Source of the DNA: Diorhabda sublineata
Lineage: Eukaryota > Arthropoda > Insecta > Coleoptera > Chrysomelidae
Length of the DNA: 64,000 nt
Assembly: GCF_026230105.1 (NCBI RefSeq)
Contig: NW_026614258.1
Coordinates: 62,001-126,000, forward strand
Direction: 5' to 3'
Of this stretch, positions 11,914-25,584 are shown piece by piece. The notes beneath the pieces are model-generated. The model had not been told where the DNA came from, did no database searches, and worked only from the letters and a program-made list of their open reading frames with translations. Numbering within the stretch: the first letter of the stretch is position 1; each line of letters starts with the position of its first letter. The translations under genes were made by a program, and so were the position numbers.

Positions 11914-14900
11914 TCTCATATATTTGAGTGAGTTTGCATGTAACTTTGTCAGATATCATCGAATAACATCCAATGAAGCCCATTGAGGTCAACTGTCACT
12001 TTGTAATAATTGTAAATTTTCAAAGTCTATCTTCCCAATTTGAAGTCGAACTTCAACATTTCTCATATATTTGAGTGAGTTTGCATCTAACTTTGTCAGA
12101 TATCATCGAATAACATCCATTTAAGCCCATTGAGGTCAACTGTCACTTTGTGTTCATTGAAAATTTTCAAAGTCTAACTTCCTAATTTGATGTCGAATTT
12201 CAACATTTCTCATATATTTGAGTGAGTTTGCATCTAACTCTATCAGATATCATCGAATAACATCCATTTAAGCCCATTGAGGTCAACTGTCACTTTGTGT
12301 TAATTGAAAATTTTCAAAGTCTAACTTCCTAATTTGAAGTCGAATTTCAACATTTCTCATATATTTGAGTGAGTTTGCATGTAACTTTGTCAGATATCAT
12401 CGAATAACATCCAATGGAGCCCATTGAGGTCAACTGTCACTTTGTGTTAATTGAGAATTTTCAAAGTCTATCTTCCTAATTTGAAGTCGAATTTCAACAT
12501 TTCTCATATATTTGAGTGAGTTTGCATGTAACTTTGTCAGATATCATCGAATAACATCTAATGAAGCCCATTGAGGTCAACTGTCACTTTGTGTTAATTG
12601 AAAAGTTTCAAAGTCCATCTTCCTAATTTGAAATCGAATTTCAACATTTCACATATCTTTGAGTGAGTTTGCATCTAACTTTGTCAGATATCATCGAATA
12701 ACATCCATTGAAGCCTATTGAGGTCAGCTGTCACTTTGTAATAATTGAAAATTTTCAAAGTCTATCTTCCTAATTTGAAGACGAATTTCAACATTTTTCA
12801 TATATTTGAGTGAGTTTGCATGTAACTTTGTCAGATATCATAGAATAACATCCAATGAAGCCCATTGAGGTCAACTGTCACTTTGTGTTAATTGAATATT
12901 TTCAAAGTCTATCTTCCTAATTTGATGTCGAATTTCAACATTTCGCATATATTTGAGTGAGTTTGCATGTAACTTAGTCAGATATCAACGAATAACATCC
13001 AATGAAGCCCATTGAGGTCAACTGTCACTTTGTGTTAATTGAAAATTTTCAAAGTCTATCTTCCTAATTTGAAGTCGAATTTCAACATTTCTCATATATT
13101 TGAGTGAGTTTGCATGTAACTTTGTCAGATATCATCGAATAACATCCACTGAAGCCCATTGAGGTCAACTGTCACTTTGTGTTAATTGAAAATTTTCAAA
13201 GTCTATCCTCCTAATTTGAAGTCGAATTTCAACATTTCGCATATCTTTGAGTGAGTTTGCATCTAACTTTGTCAAATATCATCGAATAACATCCATTGAA
13301 GCCCATTGAGGTCAACTGTCACTTTGTGTTCATTGAAAATTTTCAAAGTCCAACTTCCTAATTTGATGTCGAATTTCAACATTTCTCATATATTTGAGTG
13401 AGTTTGCATGTAACTTTGTCAGATATCATCGAATAACATCCAATGAAGCCCATTGAGGTCAACTGTCACTTTGTAATAATTGTAAATTTTCAAAGTCTAT
13501 CTTCCCAATTTGAAGTCGAACTTCAACATTTCTCATATATTTGAGTGAGTTTGCATCTAACTTTGTCAGATATCATCGAATAACATCCATTTAAGCCCAT
13601 TGAGGTCAACTGTCACTTTGTGTTCATTGAAAATTTTCAAAGTCTAACTTCCTAATTTGGAGTCGAATTCCAACATTTCTGATATATTTGAGTGAGTTTG
13701 CATGTAACTTTGTCAGATATCATCGAATAACATCCAATGGAGCCCATTGAGGTCAACTGTCACTTTGTGTTAATTGAGAATTTTCAAAGTCTATCTTCCT
13801 AATTTGAAGTCGAATTTCAACATTTCTCATATATTTGAGTGAAATTGCATGTAACTTTGTCAGATATCATCAAATAACATCCAATGAAGCCCATTGAGGT
13901 CAACTGTCACTTTGTGTTAATTGAGAATTTTCAAAGTCTAACTTCCTAATTTGAAGTCGAATTTCAACATTTCTCATATATTTGAGTGAGTTTGCATGTA
14001 ACTTTGTCAGATATCATCGAATAACATCCAATGGAGCCCATTGAGGTCAACTGTCACTTTGTGTTAATTGAGAATTTTCAAAGTCTATCTTCCTAATTTG
14101 AAGTCGAATTTCAACATTTCTCATATATTTGAGTGAGTTTGCATGTAACTTTGTCAGATATCATCGAATAACATCCAATGAAGCCCATTGAGGTCAACTG
14201 TCACTTTGTGTTAATTGAAAAGTTTCAAAGTCCATCTTCCTAATTTGAAATCGAATTTCAACATTTCACATATCTTTGAGTGAGTTTGCATCTAACTTTG
14301 TCAGATATCATCGAATAACATCCATTGAAGCCCATTGAGGTCAGCTGTCACTTTGTAATAATTGAAAATTTTCAAAGTCTATCTTCCTAATTTGAAGACG
14401 AATTTCAACATTTTTCATATATTTGAGTGAGTTTGCATGTAACTTTGTCAGATATCATAGAATAACATCCAATGAAGCGCATTGAGGTCAACTGTCACTT
14501 TGTGTTAATTGAATATTTTCAAAGTCTATCTTCCTAATTTGATGTCGAATTTCAACATTTCGCATATATTTGAGTGAGTTTGCATGTAACTTTGTCAGAT
14601 ATCAACGAATAACATCCAATGAAGCCCATTGAGGTCAACTGTCACTTTGTGTTAATTGAAAATTTTCAAAGTCTATCTTCCTAATTTGAAGTCGAATTTC
14701 AACATTTCTCATATATTTCAGTGAGTTTGCATGTAACTTTGTCAGATATCATCGAATAACATCCACTGAAGCCCATTGAGGTCAACTGTCACTTTGTGTT
14801 AATTGAAAATTTTCAAGGTCTATCTTCCTAATTTGAAGTCGAGTTTCAACATTTCTCATATATTTGAGTGAGTTTGCATGTAACTTTGTCAGATATCATC

Positions 14901-15147
14901 GAATAACATCCATTTAAGCCCATTGAGGTCAACTGTCACTTTGAGTTAATTGAAAAGTTTCAAGGTCTATCTTCCTAATTTGAAGTCGAATTTCAACATT
15001 TCTCATATATTTGAGTGAGTTTGCATGTAACTTTGTCAGATATCATCGAATAACATCCAATGAAGCCCATTGAGGTCAACTGTCACTTTGTAATAATTGT
15101 AAATTTTCAAAGTCTATCTTCCCAATTTGAAGTCGAACTTCAACATT

Positions 15148-15294
15148 TCTCATATATTTGAGTGAGTTTGCATCTAACTTTGTCAGATATCATCGAATAA
15201 CATCCATTTAAGCCCATTGAGGTCAACTGTCACTTTGAGTTAATTGAAAAGTTTCAAGGTCTATCTTCCTAATTTGAAGTCGAATTTCAACATT
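15148..15294 (+). repeat. Chimeric monomer A/M
   Basis: The left side is class A (GCATCTAACTTTG, CCATTTAAG) following a K monomer as in family 1. The right side is class M (GAGTTAATTGAAAAGTTTC, CAAGGTC) and leads into an N monomer of family 2. The shared CCATTTAAG segment is the likely crossover zone. Confidence 0.7.
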
Positions 15295-15441
15295 TCTCAT
15301 ATATTTGAGTGAGTTTGCATCTAACTCTGTCAGATATCATCGAATAACATCCATTTAAGCCCATTGAGGTCAACTGTCACTTTGTGTTAATTGAAATTTT
15401 TCAAAGTCTAACTTCCTAATTTGGAGTCGAATTCCAACATT

Positions 15442-16911
15442 TCTCATATATTTGAGTGAGTTTGCATGTAACTTTGTCAGATATCATCGAATAACATCCA
15501 ATGGAGCCCATTGAGGTCAACTGTCACTTTGTGTTAATTGAGAATTTTCAAAGTCTATCTTCCTAATTTGAAGTCGAATTTCAACATTTCTCATATATTT
15601 GAGTGAGTTTGCATGTAACTTTGTCAGATATCATCGAATAACATCTAATGAAGCCCATTGAGGTCAACTGTCACTTTGTGTTAATTGAAAAGTTTCAAAG
15701 TCCATCTTCCTAATTTGAAATCGAATTTCAACATTTCACATATCTTTGAGTGAGTTTGCATCTAACTTTGTCAGATATCATCGAATAACATCCATTGAAG
15801 CCTATTGAGGTCAGCTGTCACTTTGTAATAATTGAAAATTTTCAAAGTCTATCTTCCTAATTTGAAGACGAATTTCAACATTTTTCATATATTTGAGTGA
15901 GTTTGCATGTAACTTTGTCAGATATCATAGAATAACATCCAATGAAGCCCATTGAGGTCAACTGTCACTTTGTGTTAATTGAATATTTTCAAAGTCTATC
16001 TTCCTAATTTGATGTCGAATTTCAACATTTCGCATATATTTGAGTGAGTTTGCATGTAACTTAGTCAGATATCAACGAATAACATCCAATGAAGCCCATT
16101 GAGGTCAACTGTCACTTTGTGTTAATTGAAAATTTTCAAAGTCTATCTTCCTAATTTGAAGTCGAATTTCAACATTTTTCATATATTTGAGTGAGTTTGC
16201 ATCTAACTCTATCAGATATCATCGAATAACATCCATTTAAGCCCATTGAGGTCAACTGTCACTTTGTGTTAATTGAAAATTTTCAAAGTCTAACTTCCTA
16301 ATTTGAAGTCGAATTTCAACATTTCTCATATATTTGAGTGAGTTTGCATGTAACTTTGTCAGATATCATCGAATAACATCTAATGAAGCCCATTGAGGTC
16401 AACTGTCACTTTGTGTTAATTGAAAAGTTTCAAAGTCCATCTTCCTAATTTGAAATCGAATTTCAACATTTCACATATCTTTGAGTGAGTTTGCATCTAA
16501 CTTTGTCAGATATCATCGAATAACATCCATTGAAGCCTATTGAGGTCAGCTGTCACTTTGTAATAATTGAAAATTTTCAAAGTCTATCTTCCTAATTTGA
16601 AGACGAATTTCAACATTTTTCATATATTTGAGTGAGTTTGCATGTAACTTTGTCAGATATCATAGAATAACATCCAATGAAGCCCATTGAGGTCAACTGT
16701 CACTTTGTGTTAATTGAATATTTTCAAAGTCTATCTTCCTAATTTGATGTCGAATTTCAACATTTCGCATATATTTGAGTGAGTTTGCATGTAACTTAGT
16801 CAGATATCAACGAATAACATCCAATGAAGCCCATTGAGGTCAACTGTCACTTTGTGTTAATTGAAAATTTTCAAAGTCTATCTTCCTAATTTGAAGTCGA
16901 ATTTCAACATT
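15442..16911 (+). repeat. Tandem 5-monomer, 735-bp duplication
   Basis: C-E-F-G-H* at 15442-16176 is followed by B-E-F-G-H* at 16177-16911, displaced by 735 bp. Both copies share the E variant ATCTAATGAAG, the F variant AAGCCTATTGAGG and the H variant AACTTAGTCAG. The last is otherwise seen only at 12943-13089. Only the first monomer of the unit differs in class, which fixes the junction. Confidence 0.8.
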
Positions 16912-18675
16912 TTTCATATATTTGAGTGAGTTTGCATGTAACTTTGTCAGATATCATAGAATAACATCCACTGAAGCCCATTGAGGTCAACTGTCACTTT
17001 GTGTTAATTGAAAATTTTCAAAGTCTATCTTCCTAATTTGAAGTCGAATTTCAACATTTCGCATATCTTTGAGTGAGTTTGCATCTAACTTTGTCAAATA
17101 TCATCGAATAACATCCATTGAAGCCCATTGAGGTCAACTGTCACTTTGTGTTCATTGAAAATTTTCAAAGTCCAACTTCCTAATTTGATGTCGAATTTCA
17201 ACATTTCTCATATATTTGAGTGAGTTTGCATGTAACTTTGTCAGATATCATCGAATAACATCCAATGAAGCCCATTGAGGTCAACTGTCACTTTGTAATA
17301 ATTGTAAATTTTCAAAGTCTATCTTCCCAATTTGAAGTCGAACTTCAACATTTCTCATATATTTGAGTGAGTTTGCATCTAACTTTGTCAGATATCATCG
17401 AATAACATCCATTTAAGCCCATTGAGGTCAACTGTCACTTTGTGTTCATTGAAAATTTTCAAAGTCTAACTTCCTAATTTGATGTCGAATTTCAACATTT
17501 CTCATATATTTGAGTGAGTTTGCATCTAACTCTATCAGATATCATCGAATAACATCCATTTAAGCCCATTGAGGTCAACTGTCACTTTGTGTTAATTGAA
17601 AATTTTCAAAGTCTAACTTCCTAATTTGAAGTCGAATTTCAACATTTCTCATATATTTGAGTGAGTTTGCATGTAACTTTGTCAGATATCATCGAATAAC
17701 ATCCAATGAAGCCCATTGAGGTCAACTGTCACTTTGTGTTAATTGAGAATTTTCAAAGTCTAACTTCCTAATTTGAAGTCGAATTTCAACATTTCTCATA
17801 TATTTGAGTGAGTTTGCATGTAACTTTGTCAGATATCATCGAATAACATCCAATGGAGCCCATTGAGGTCAACTGTCACTTTGTGTTAATTGAGAATTTT
17901 CAAAGTCTATCTTCCTAATTTGAAGTCGAATTTCAACATTTCTCATATATTTGAGTGAGTTTGCATGTAACTTTGTCAGATATCATCGAATAACATCCAA
18001 TGAAGCCCATTGAGGTCAACTGTCACTTTGTGTTAATTGAAAAGTTTCAAAGTCCATCTTCCTAATTTGAAATCGAATTTCAACATTTCACATATCTTTG
18101 AGTGAGTTTGCATCTAACTTTGTCAGATATCATCGAATAACATCCATTGAAGCCCATTGAGGTCAGCTGTCACTTTGTAATAATTGAAAATTTTCAAAGT
18201 CTATCTTCCTAATTTGAAGACGAATTTCAACATTTTTCATATATTTGAGTGAGTTTGCATGTAACTTTGTCAGATATCATAGAATAACATCCAATGAAGC
18301 CCATTGAGGTCAACTGTCACTTTGTGTTAATTGAATATTTTCAAAGTCTATCTTCCTAATTTGATGTCGAATTTCAACATTTCGCATATATTTGAGTGAG
18401 TTTGCATGTAACTTTGTCAGATATCAACGAATAACATCCAATGAAGCCCATTGAGGTCAACTGTCACTTTGTGTTAATTGAAAATTTTCAAAGTCTATCT
18501 TCCTAATTTGAAGTCGAATTTCAACATTTCTCATATATTTCAGTGAGTTTGCATGTAACTTTGTCAGATATCATCGAATAACATCCACTGAAGCCCATTG
18601 AGGTCAACTGTCACTTTGTGTTAATTGAAAATTTTCAAAGTCTATCTTCCTAATTTGAAGTCGAATTTCAACATT

Positions 18676-21600
18676 TCGCATATCTTTGAGTGAGTTTGCA
18701 TCTAACTTTGTCAAATATCATCGAATAACATCCATTGAAGCCCATTGAGGTCAACTGTCACTTTGTAATAATTGTAAATTTTCAAAGTCTTTTTTCCCAA
18801 TTTGAAGTCGAATTTCAATATTTCTCATATATTTGAGTGAGTTTGCATCTAACTTTGTCAGATATCATCGAATAACATCCACTGAAGCCCATTGAGGTCA
18901 ACTGTCACTTTGTGTTAATTGAAAATTTTCAAGGTCTATCTTCCTAATTTGAAGTCGAATTTCAACATTTCTCATATATTTGAGTGAGTTTGCATGTAAC
19001 TTTGTCAGATATCATCGAATAACATCCATTTAAGCCCATTGAGGTCAACTGTCACTTTGAGTTAATTGAAAAGTTTCAAGGTCTATCTTCCTAATTTGAA
19101 GCCGAATTTCAACATTTCTCATATATTTGAGTGAGTTTGCATCTAACTCTGTCAGATATCATCGAATAACATCCATTTAAGCCCATTGAGGTCAACTGTC
19201 ACTTTGTGTTAATTGAAAATTTTCAAAGTCTAACTTCCTAATTTGGAGTCGAATTCCAACATTTCTCATATATTTGAGTGAGTTTGCATGTAACTTTGTC
19301 AGATATCATCGAATAACATCCAATGGAGCCCATTGAGGTCAACTGTCACTTTGTGTTAATTGAGAATTTTCAAAGTCTATCTTCCTAATTTGAAGTCGAA
19401 TTTCAACATTTCTCATATATTTGAGTGAAATTGCATGTAACTTTGTCAGATATCATCGAATAACATCCACTGAAGCCCATTGAGGTCAACTGTCACTTTG
19501 TGTTAATTTAAAATTTTCAAAGTCTAACCTCCTAATTTGATGACGAATTTCAAAATTTTTCATATATTTGAGTGAGTTTGCATGTAACTTTGTCAGATAT
19601 CATCAAATAACATCCAATGAAGCCCATTGAGGTCAACTGTCACTTTGTGTTAATTGAAAATTTTCAAAGTCTATCTTCCTAATTTGAGGTCGAATTTCAA
19701 CATTTCGCATATCTTTGAGTGAGTTTGCATCTAACTTTGTCAGATATCATCGGATAACATCCACTGAAGCCCATTGAGGTCAACTGTCACTTTGTGTTAA
19801 TTTAAAATTTTCAAAGTCTAACCTCCTAATTTGATGACGATTTTCAAAATTTCTCATATATTTGAGTGAGTTTGCATGTAACTTTGTCAGATATCATCAA
19901 ATAACATCCAATGAAGCCCATTGAGGTCAACTGTCACTTTGTGTTAATTGAAAATTTTCAAAGTCTATCTTCCTAATTTGAGGTCGAATTTCAACATTTC
20001 GCATATCTTTGAGTGAGTTTGCATCTAACTTTGTCAGATATCATCGAATAAGATCCATTGAAGCCCATTGAGGTCAACTGTCACTTTGAGTTAATTGAAA
20101 AGTTTCAAGGTCTATCTTCCTAATTTGAAGTCGAATTTCAACATTTCTCATATATTTGAGTGAGTTTGCATCTAACTCTGTCAGATATCATCGAATAACA
20201 TCCATTTAAGCCCATTGAGGTCAACTGTCACTTTGTGTTAATTGAAAATTTTCAAAGTCTAACTTCCTAATTTGGAGTCGAATTCCAACATTTCTGATAT
20301 ATTTGAGTGAGTTTGCATGTAACTTTGTCAGATATCATCGATTAACATCCAATGGAGCCCATTGAGGTCAACTGTCACTTTGTGTTAATTGAGAATTTTC
20401 AAAGTCTATCTTCCTAATTTGAAGTCGAATTTCAACATTTCTCATATATTTGAGTGAAATTGCATGTAACTTTGTCAGATATCATCAAATAACATCCAAT
20501 GAAGCCCATTGAGGTCAACTGTCACTTTGTGTTAATTGAAAATTTTCCAAGTCTATCTTCCTAATTTGGAGTCGAATTCCAACATTTCTCATATATTTGA
20601 GTGAGTTTGCATGTAACTTTGTCAGATATCATCGAATAACATCCATTTAAGCCCATTGAGGTCAACTGTCACTTTGAGTTAATTGAAAAGTTTCAAGGTC
20701 TATCTTCCTAATTTGAAGTCGAATTTCAACATTTCTCATATATTTGAGTGAGTTTGCATCTAACTCTTTCAGATATCATCGAATAACATCCATTTAAGCC
20801 CATTGAGGTCAACTGTCACTTTGTGTTAATTGAAAATTTTCAAAGTCTAACTTCCTAATTTGGACTCGAATTCCAACATTTCTCATATATTTGAGTGAGT
20901 TTGCATGTAACTTTGTCAGATATCATCGAATAACATCCAATGGAGCCCATTGAGGTCAACTGTCACTTTGTGTTAATTGAGAATTTTCAAAGTCTATCTT
21001 CCTAATTTGAAGTCGAATTTCAACATTTCTCATATATTTTAGTGAAATTGCATGTAACTTTGTCAGATATCATCGAATAACATCCACTGAAGCCCATTGA
21101 GGTCAACTGTCACTTTGTGTTAATTTAAAATTTTCAAAGTCTAACCTCCTAATTTGATGACGAATTTCAAAATTTCTCATATATTTGAGTGAGTTTGCAT
21201 GTAACTTTGTCAGATATCATCAAATAACATCCAATGAAGCCCATTGAGGTCAACTGTCACTTTGTGTTAATTGAAAATTTTCAAAGTCTATCTTCCTAAT
21301 TTGAGGTCGAATTTCAACATTTCGCATATCTTTGAGTGAGTTTGCATCTAACTTTGTCAGATATCATCGGATAACATCCACTGAAGCCCATTGAGGTCAA
21401 CTGTCACTTTGTGTTAATTTAAAATTTTCAAAGTCTAACCTCCTAATTTGATGACGATTTTCAAAATTTCTCATATATTTGAGTGAGTTTGCATGTAACT
21501 TTGTCAGATATCATCAAATAACATCCAATGAAGCCCATTGAGGTCAACTGTCACTTTGTGTTAATTGAAAATTTTCAAAGTCTATCTTCCTAATTTGAGG

Positions 21601-23379
21601 TCGAATTTCAACATTTCGCATATCTTTGAGTGAGTTTGCATCTAACTTTGTCAGATATCATCGGATAACATCCACTGAAGCCCATTGAGGTCAACTGTCA
21701 CTTTGTGTTAATAGAAAATTTTCAAAGTCTAACTTCCTAATTTGGAGTCGAATTCCAACATTTCTGATATATTTGAGTGAGTTTGCATGTAACTTTGTCA
21801 GATATCATCGAATAACATCCAATGGAGGCCATTGAGGTCAACTGTCACATTGTGTTAATTGAGAATTTTCAAAGTCTATCTTCCTAATTTGAAGTCGAAT
21901 TTCAACATTTCTCATATATTTGAGTGAAATTGCATGTAACTTTGTCAGATATCATCAAATAACATCCAATGAAGCCCATTGAGGTCAACTGTCACTTTGT
22001 GTTAATTGAAAATTTTCCAAGTCTATCTTCCTAATTTGGAGTCGAATTTCAACATTTCTCATATATTTGAGTGAGTTTGCATCTAACTCTTTCAGATATC
22101 ATCGAATAACATCCATTTAAGCCCATTGAGGTCAACTGTCACTTTGTGTTAATTGAAAATTTTCAAAGTCTAACTTCCTAATTTGGACTCGAATTCCAAC
22201 ATTTCTCATATATTTGAGTGAGTTTGCATGTAACTTTGTCAGATATCATCGAATAACATCCAATGGAGCCCATTGAGGTCAACTGTCACTTTGTGTTAAT
22301 TGAGAATTTTCAAAGTCTATCTTCCTAATTTGAAGTCGAATTTCAACATTTCTCATATATTTGAGTGAAATTGCATGTAACTTTGTCAGATAACATCGAA
22401 TAACATCCACTGAAGCCCATTGAGGTCAACTGTCACTTTGTGTTAATTTAAAATTTTCAAAGTCTAACCTCCTAATTTGATGACGAATTTCAAAATTTCT
22501 CATATATTTGAGTGAGTTTGCATGTAACTTTGTCAGATATCATTAAATAACATCCAATGAAGCCCATTGAGGTCAACTGTCACTTTGTGTTAATTGAAAA
22601 TTTTCAAAGTCTATCTTCCTAATTTGAGGTCGAATTTCAACATTTCGCATATCTTTGAGTGAGTTTGCATCTAACTTTGTCAGATATCATCGGATAACAT
22701 CCACTGAAGCCCATTGAGGTCAACTGTCACTTTGTGTTAATTTAAAATTTTCAAAGTCTAACCTCCTAATTTGATGACGATTTTCAAAATTTCTCATATA
22801 TTTGAGTGAGTTTGCATGTAACTTTGTCAGATATCACCAAATAACATCCAATGAAGCCCATTGAGGTCAACTGTCACTTTGTGTTAATTGAAAATTTTCA
22901 AAGTCTATCTTCCTAATTTGAGGTCGAATTTCAACATTTCGCATATCTTTGAGTGAGTTTGCATCTAACTTTGTCAGATATCATCGAATAAGATCCATTT
23001 AAGCCCATTGAGGTCAACTGTCACTTTGTGTTAATTGAGAATTTTCAAAGTCTATCTTCCTAATTTGAAGTCGAATTTCAACATTTCTCATATATTTGAG
23101 TGAGTTTGCATCTAACTTTGTCAGATATCATCGAATAACATCCAATGAAGCCCATTGAGGTCAACTGACACTTTGTGTTAATTGAAAATTTTCAAGGTCT
23201 ATCTTCCTAATTTGAAGTCGAATTTCAACATTTCTCATATATTTGAGTGAAATTGCATGTAACTTTGTCAGATATCATCGAATAACATCCAATGGAGCCC
23301 ATTGAGGTCAACTGTCACTTTGTGTTAATTGAGAATTTTCAAAGTCTATCTTCCTAATTTGAAGTCGAATTTCAACATT
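18676..23379 (+). repeat. HOR family 2 domain, second block
   Basis: Order: J' L M N C P Q R Q S N C T M N C P Q R Q R/N C T/M N C P Q R Q S/C, plus mixed monomers to 23379. A 10-monomer unit at 20293-21762 (1470 bp) is followed by a related 9-monomer unit at 21763-23085. The shorter unit has T and M fused into one monomer (21910-22056). The N copies at 20734 and 22057 share CTAACTCTTTCAG and GGACTCGAATTCC. C at 20293, 21763 and elsewhere carries TCTGATATATTTG. The block resembles 6031-7355 but lacks the 2-bp insertion. Confidence 0.75.
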
Positions 23380-24996
23380 TCTCATATATTTGAGTGAGTT
23401 TGCATGTAACTTTGTCAGATATCATCGAATAACATCCATTTAAGCCCATTGAGGTCAACTGTCACTTTGAGTTAATTGAAAAGTTTCAAGGTCTATCTTC
23501 CTAATTTGAAGTCGAATTTCAACATTTCTCATATATTTGAGTGAGTTTGCATCTAACTTTGTCAGATATCATCGAATAACATCCATTTAAGCCCATTGAG
23601 GTCAACTGTCACTTTGTGTTCATTTCAAATTTTCAAAGTCTAACTTCCTAATTTGATGTCGAATTTCAACATTTCTCATATATTTGAGTGAGTTTGCATC
23701 TAACTCTATCAGATATCATCGAATAACATCCATTTAAGCCCATTGAGGTCAACTGTCACTTTGTAATAATTGTAAATTTTCAAAGTCTATCTTCCCAATT
23801 TGAAGTCGAACTTCAACATTTCTCATATATTTGAGTGAGTTTGCATCTAACTTTGTCAGATATCATCGAATAACATCCATTTAAGCCCATTGAGGTCAAC
23901 TGTCACTTTGTGTTCATTGAAAATTTTCAAAGTCTAACTTCCTAATTTGATGTCGAATTTCAACATTTCTCATATATTTGAGTGAGTTTGCATCTAACTC
24001 TATCAGATATCATCGAATAACATCCATTTAAGCCCATTGAGGTCAACTGTCACTTTGTGTTAATTGAAAATTTTCAAAGTCTAACTTCCTAATTTGAAGT
24101 CGAATTTCAACATTTCTCATATATTTGAGTGAGTTTGCATGTAACTTTGTCAGATATCATCGAATAACATCCAATGAAGCCTATTGAGGTCAACTGTCAC
24201 TTTGTGTTAATTGAGAATTTTCAAAGTCTAACTTCCTAATTTGAAGTCGAATTTCAACATTTCTCATATATTTGAGTGAGTTTGCATGTAACTTTGTCAG
24301 ATATCATCGAATAACATCCAATGGAGCCCATTGAGGTCAACTGTCACTTTGTGTTAATTGAGAATTTTCAAAGTCTATCTTCCTAATTTGAAGTCGAATT
24401 TCAACATTTCTCATATATTTGAGTGAGTTTGCATGTAACTTTGTCAGATATCATCGAATAACATCTAATGAAGCCCATTGAGGTCAACTGTCACTTTGTG
24501 TTAATTGAAAAGTTTCAAAGTCCATCTTCCTAATTTGAAATCGAATTTCAACATTTCACATATCTTTGAGTGAGTTTGCATCTAACTTTGTCAGATATCA
24601 TCGAATAACATCCATTGAAGCCCATTGAGGTCAGCTGTCACTTTGTAATAATTGAAAATTTTCAAAGTCTATCTTCCTAATTTGAAGACGAATTTCAACA
24701 TTTTTCATATATTTGAGTGAGTTTGCATGTAACTTTGTCAGATATCATAGAATAACATCCAATGAAGCCCATTGAGGTCAACTGTCACTTTGTGTTAATT
24801 GAATATTTTCAAAGTCTATCTTCCTAATTTGATGTCGAATTTCAACATTTCGCATATATTTGAGTGAGTTTGCATGTAACTTTGTCAGATATCAACGAAT
24901 AACATCCAATGAAGCCCATTGAGGTCAACTGTCACTTTGTGTTAATTGAAAATTTTCAAAGTCTATCTTCCTAATTTGAAGTCGAATTTCAACATT

Positions 24997-25584
24997 TCTC
25001 ATATATTTGAGTGAGTTTGCATGTAACTTTGTCAGATATCATCGAATAACATCCACTGAAGCCCATTGAGGTCAACTGTCACTTTGTGTTAATTGAAAAT
25101 TTTCAAAGTCTATCTTCCTAATTTGAAGTCGAATTTCAACATTTCGCATATCTTTGAGTGAGTTTGCATCTAACTTTGTCAAATATCATCGAATAACATC
25201 CATTGAAGCCCATTGAGGTCAACTGTCACTTTGTGTTCATTGAAAATTTTCAAAGTCCAACTTCCTAATTTGATGTCGAATTTCAACATTTCTCATATAT
25301 TTGAGTGAGTTTGCATGTAACTTTGTCAGATATCATCGAATAACATCCACTGAAGCCCATTGAGGTCAACTGTCACTTTGTGTTAATTGAAAATTTTCAA
25401 AGTCTATCTTCCTAATTTGAAGTCGAATTTCAACATTTCGCATATCTTTGAGTGAGTTTGCATCTAACTTTGTCAAATATCATCGAATAACATCCATTGA
25501 AGCCCATTGAGGTCAACTGTCACTTTGTGTTCATTGAAAATTTTCAAAGTCCAACTTCCTAATTTGATGTCGAATTTCAACATT
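24997..25584 (+). repeat. 294-bp I-J dimer duplication
   Basis: I-J at 24997-25290 is repeated as I-J at 25291-25584 and then continues into K, where the canonical order has one I-J pair. The copies look the same at every diagnostic site (CCACTGAAG in I; GTCAAAT, GTGTTCATTG, GTCCAAC in J). A related J-I-J run lies at 27937-28377. Confidence 0.8.

Larger units (their letters stand above)
11914..18675 (+). repeat. HOR family 1 domain with family 2 insertions
   Basis: Order: K A B C E F G H* I J K A/N C P-like C E' F G H I/L M K A/M N C E F G H* B E F G H* I J K A B D C E' F G H I. H* carries AACTTAGTCAG (12943-13089, 16030-16176, 16765-16911). M, N and P-like family 2 monomers are embedded at 13531-13971 and 14854-15441, next to hybrid monomers (13531 A/N; 15148 A/M). 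The last third (17059-18675) returns to nearly canonical order. I at 14707 and 18529 share ATTTCAGTGAG. Confidence 0.75.
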
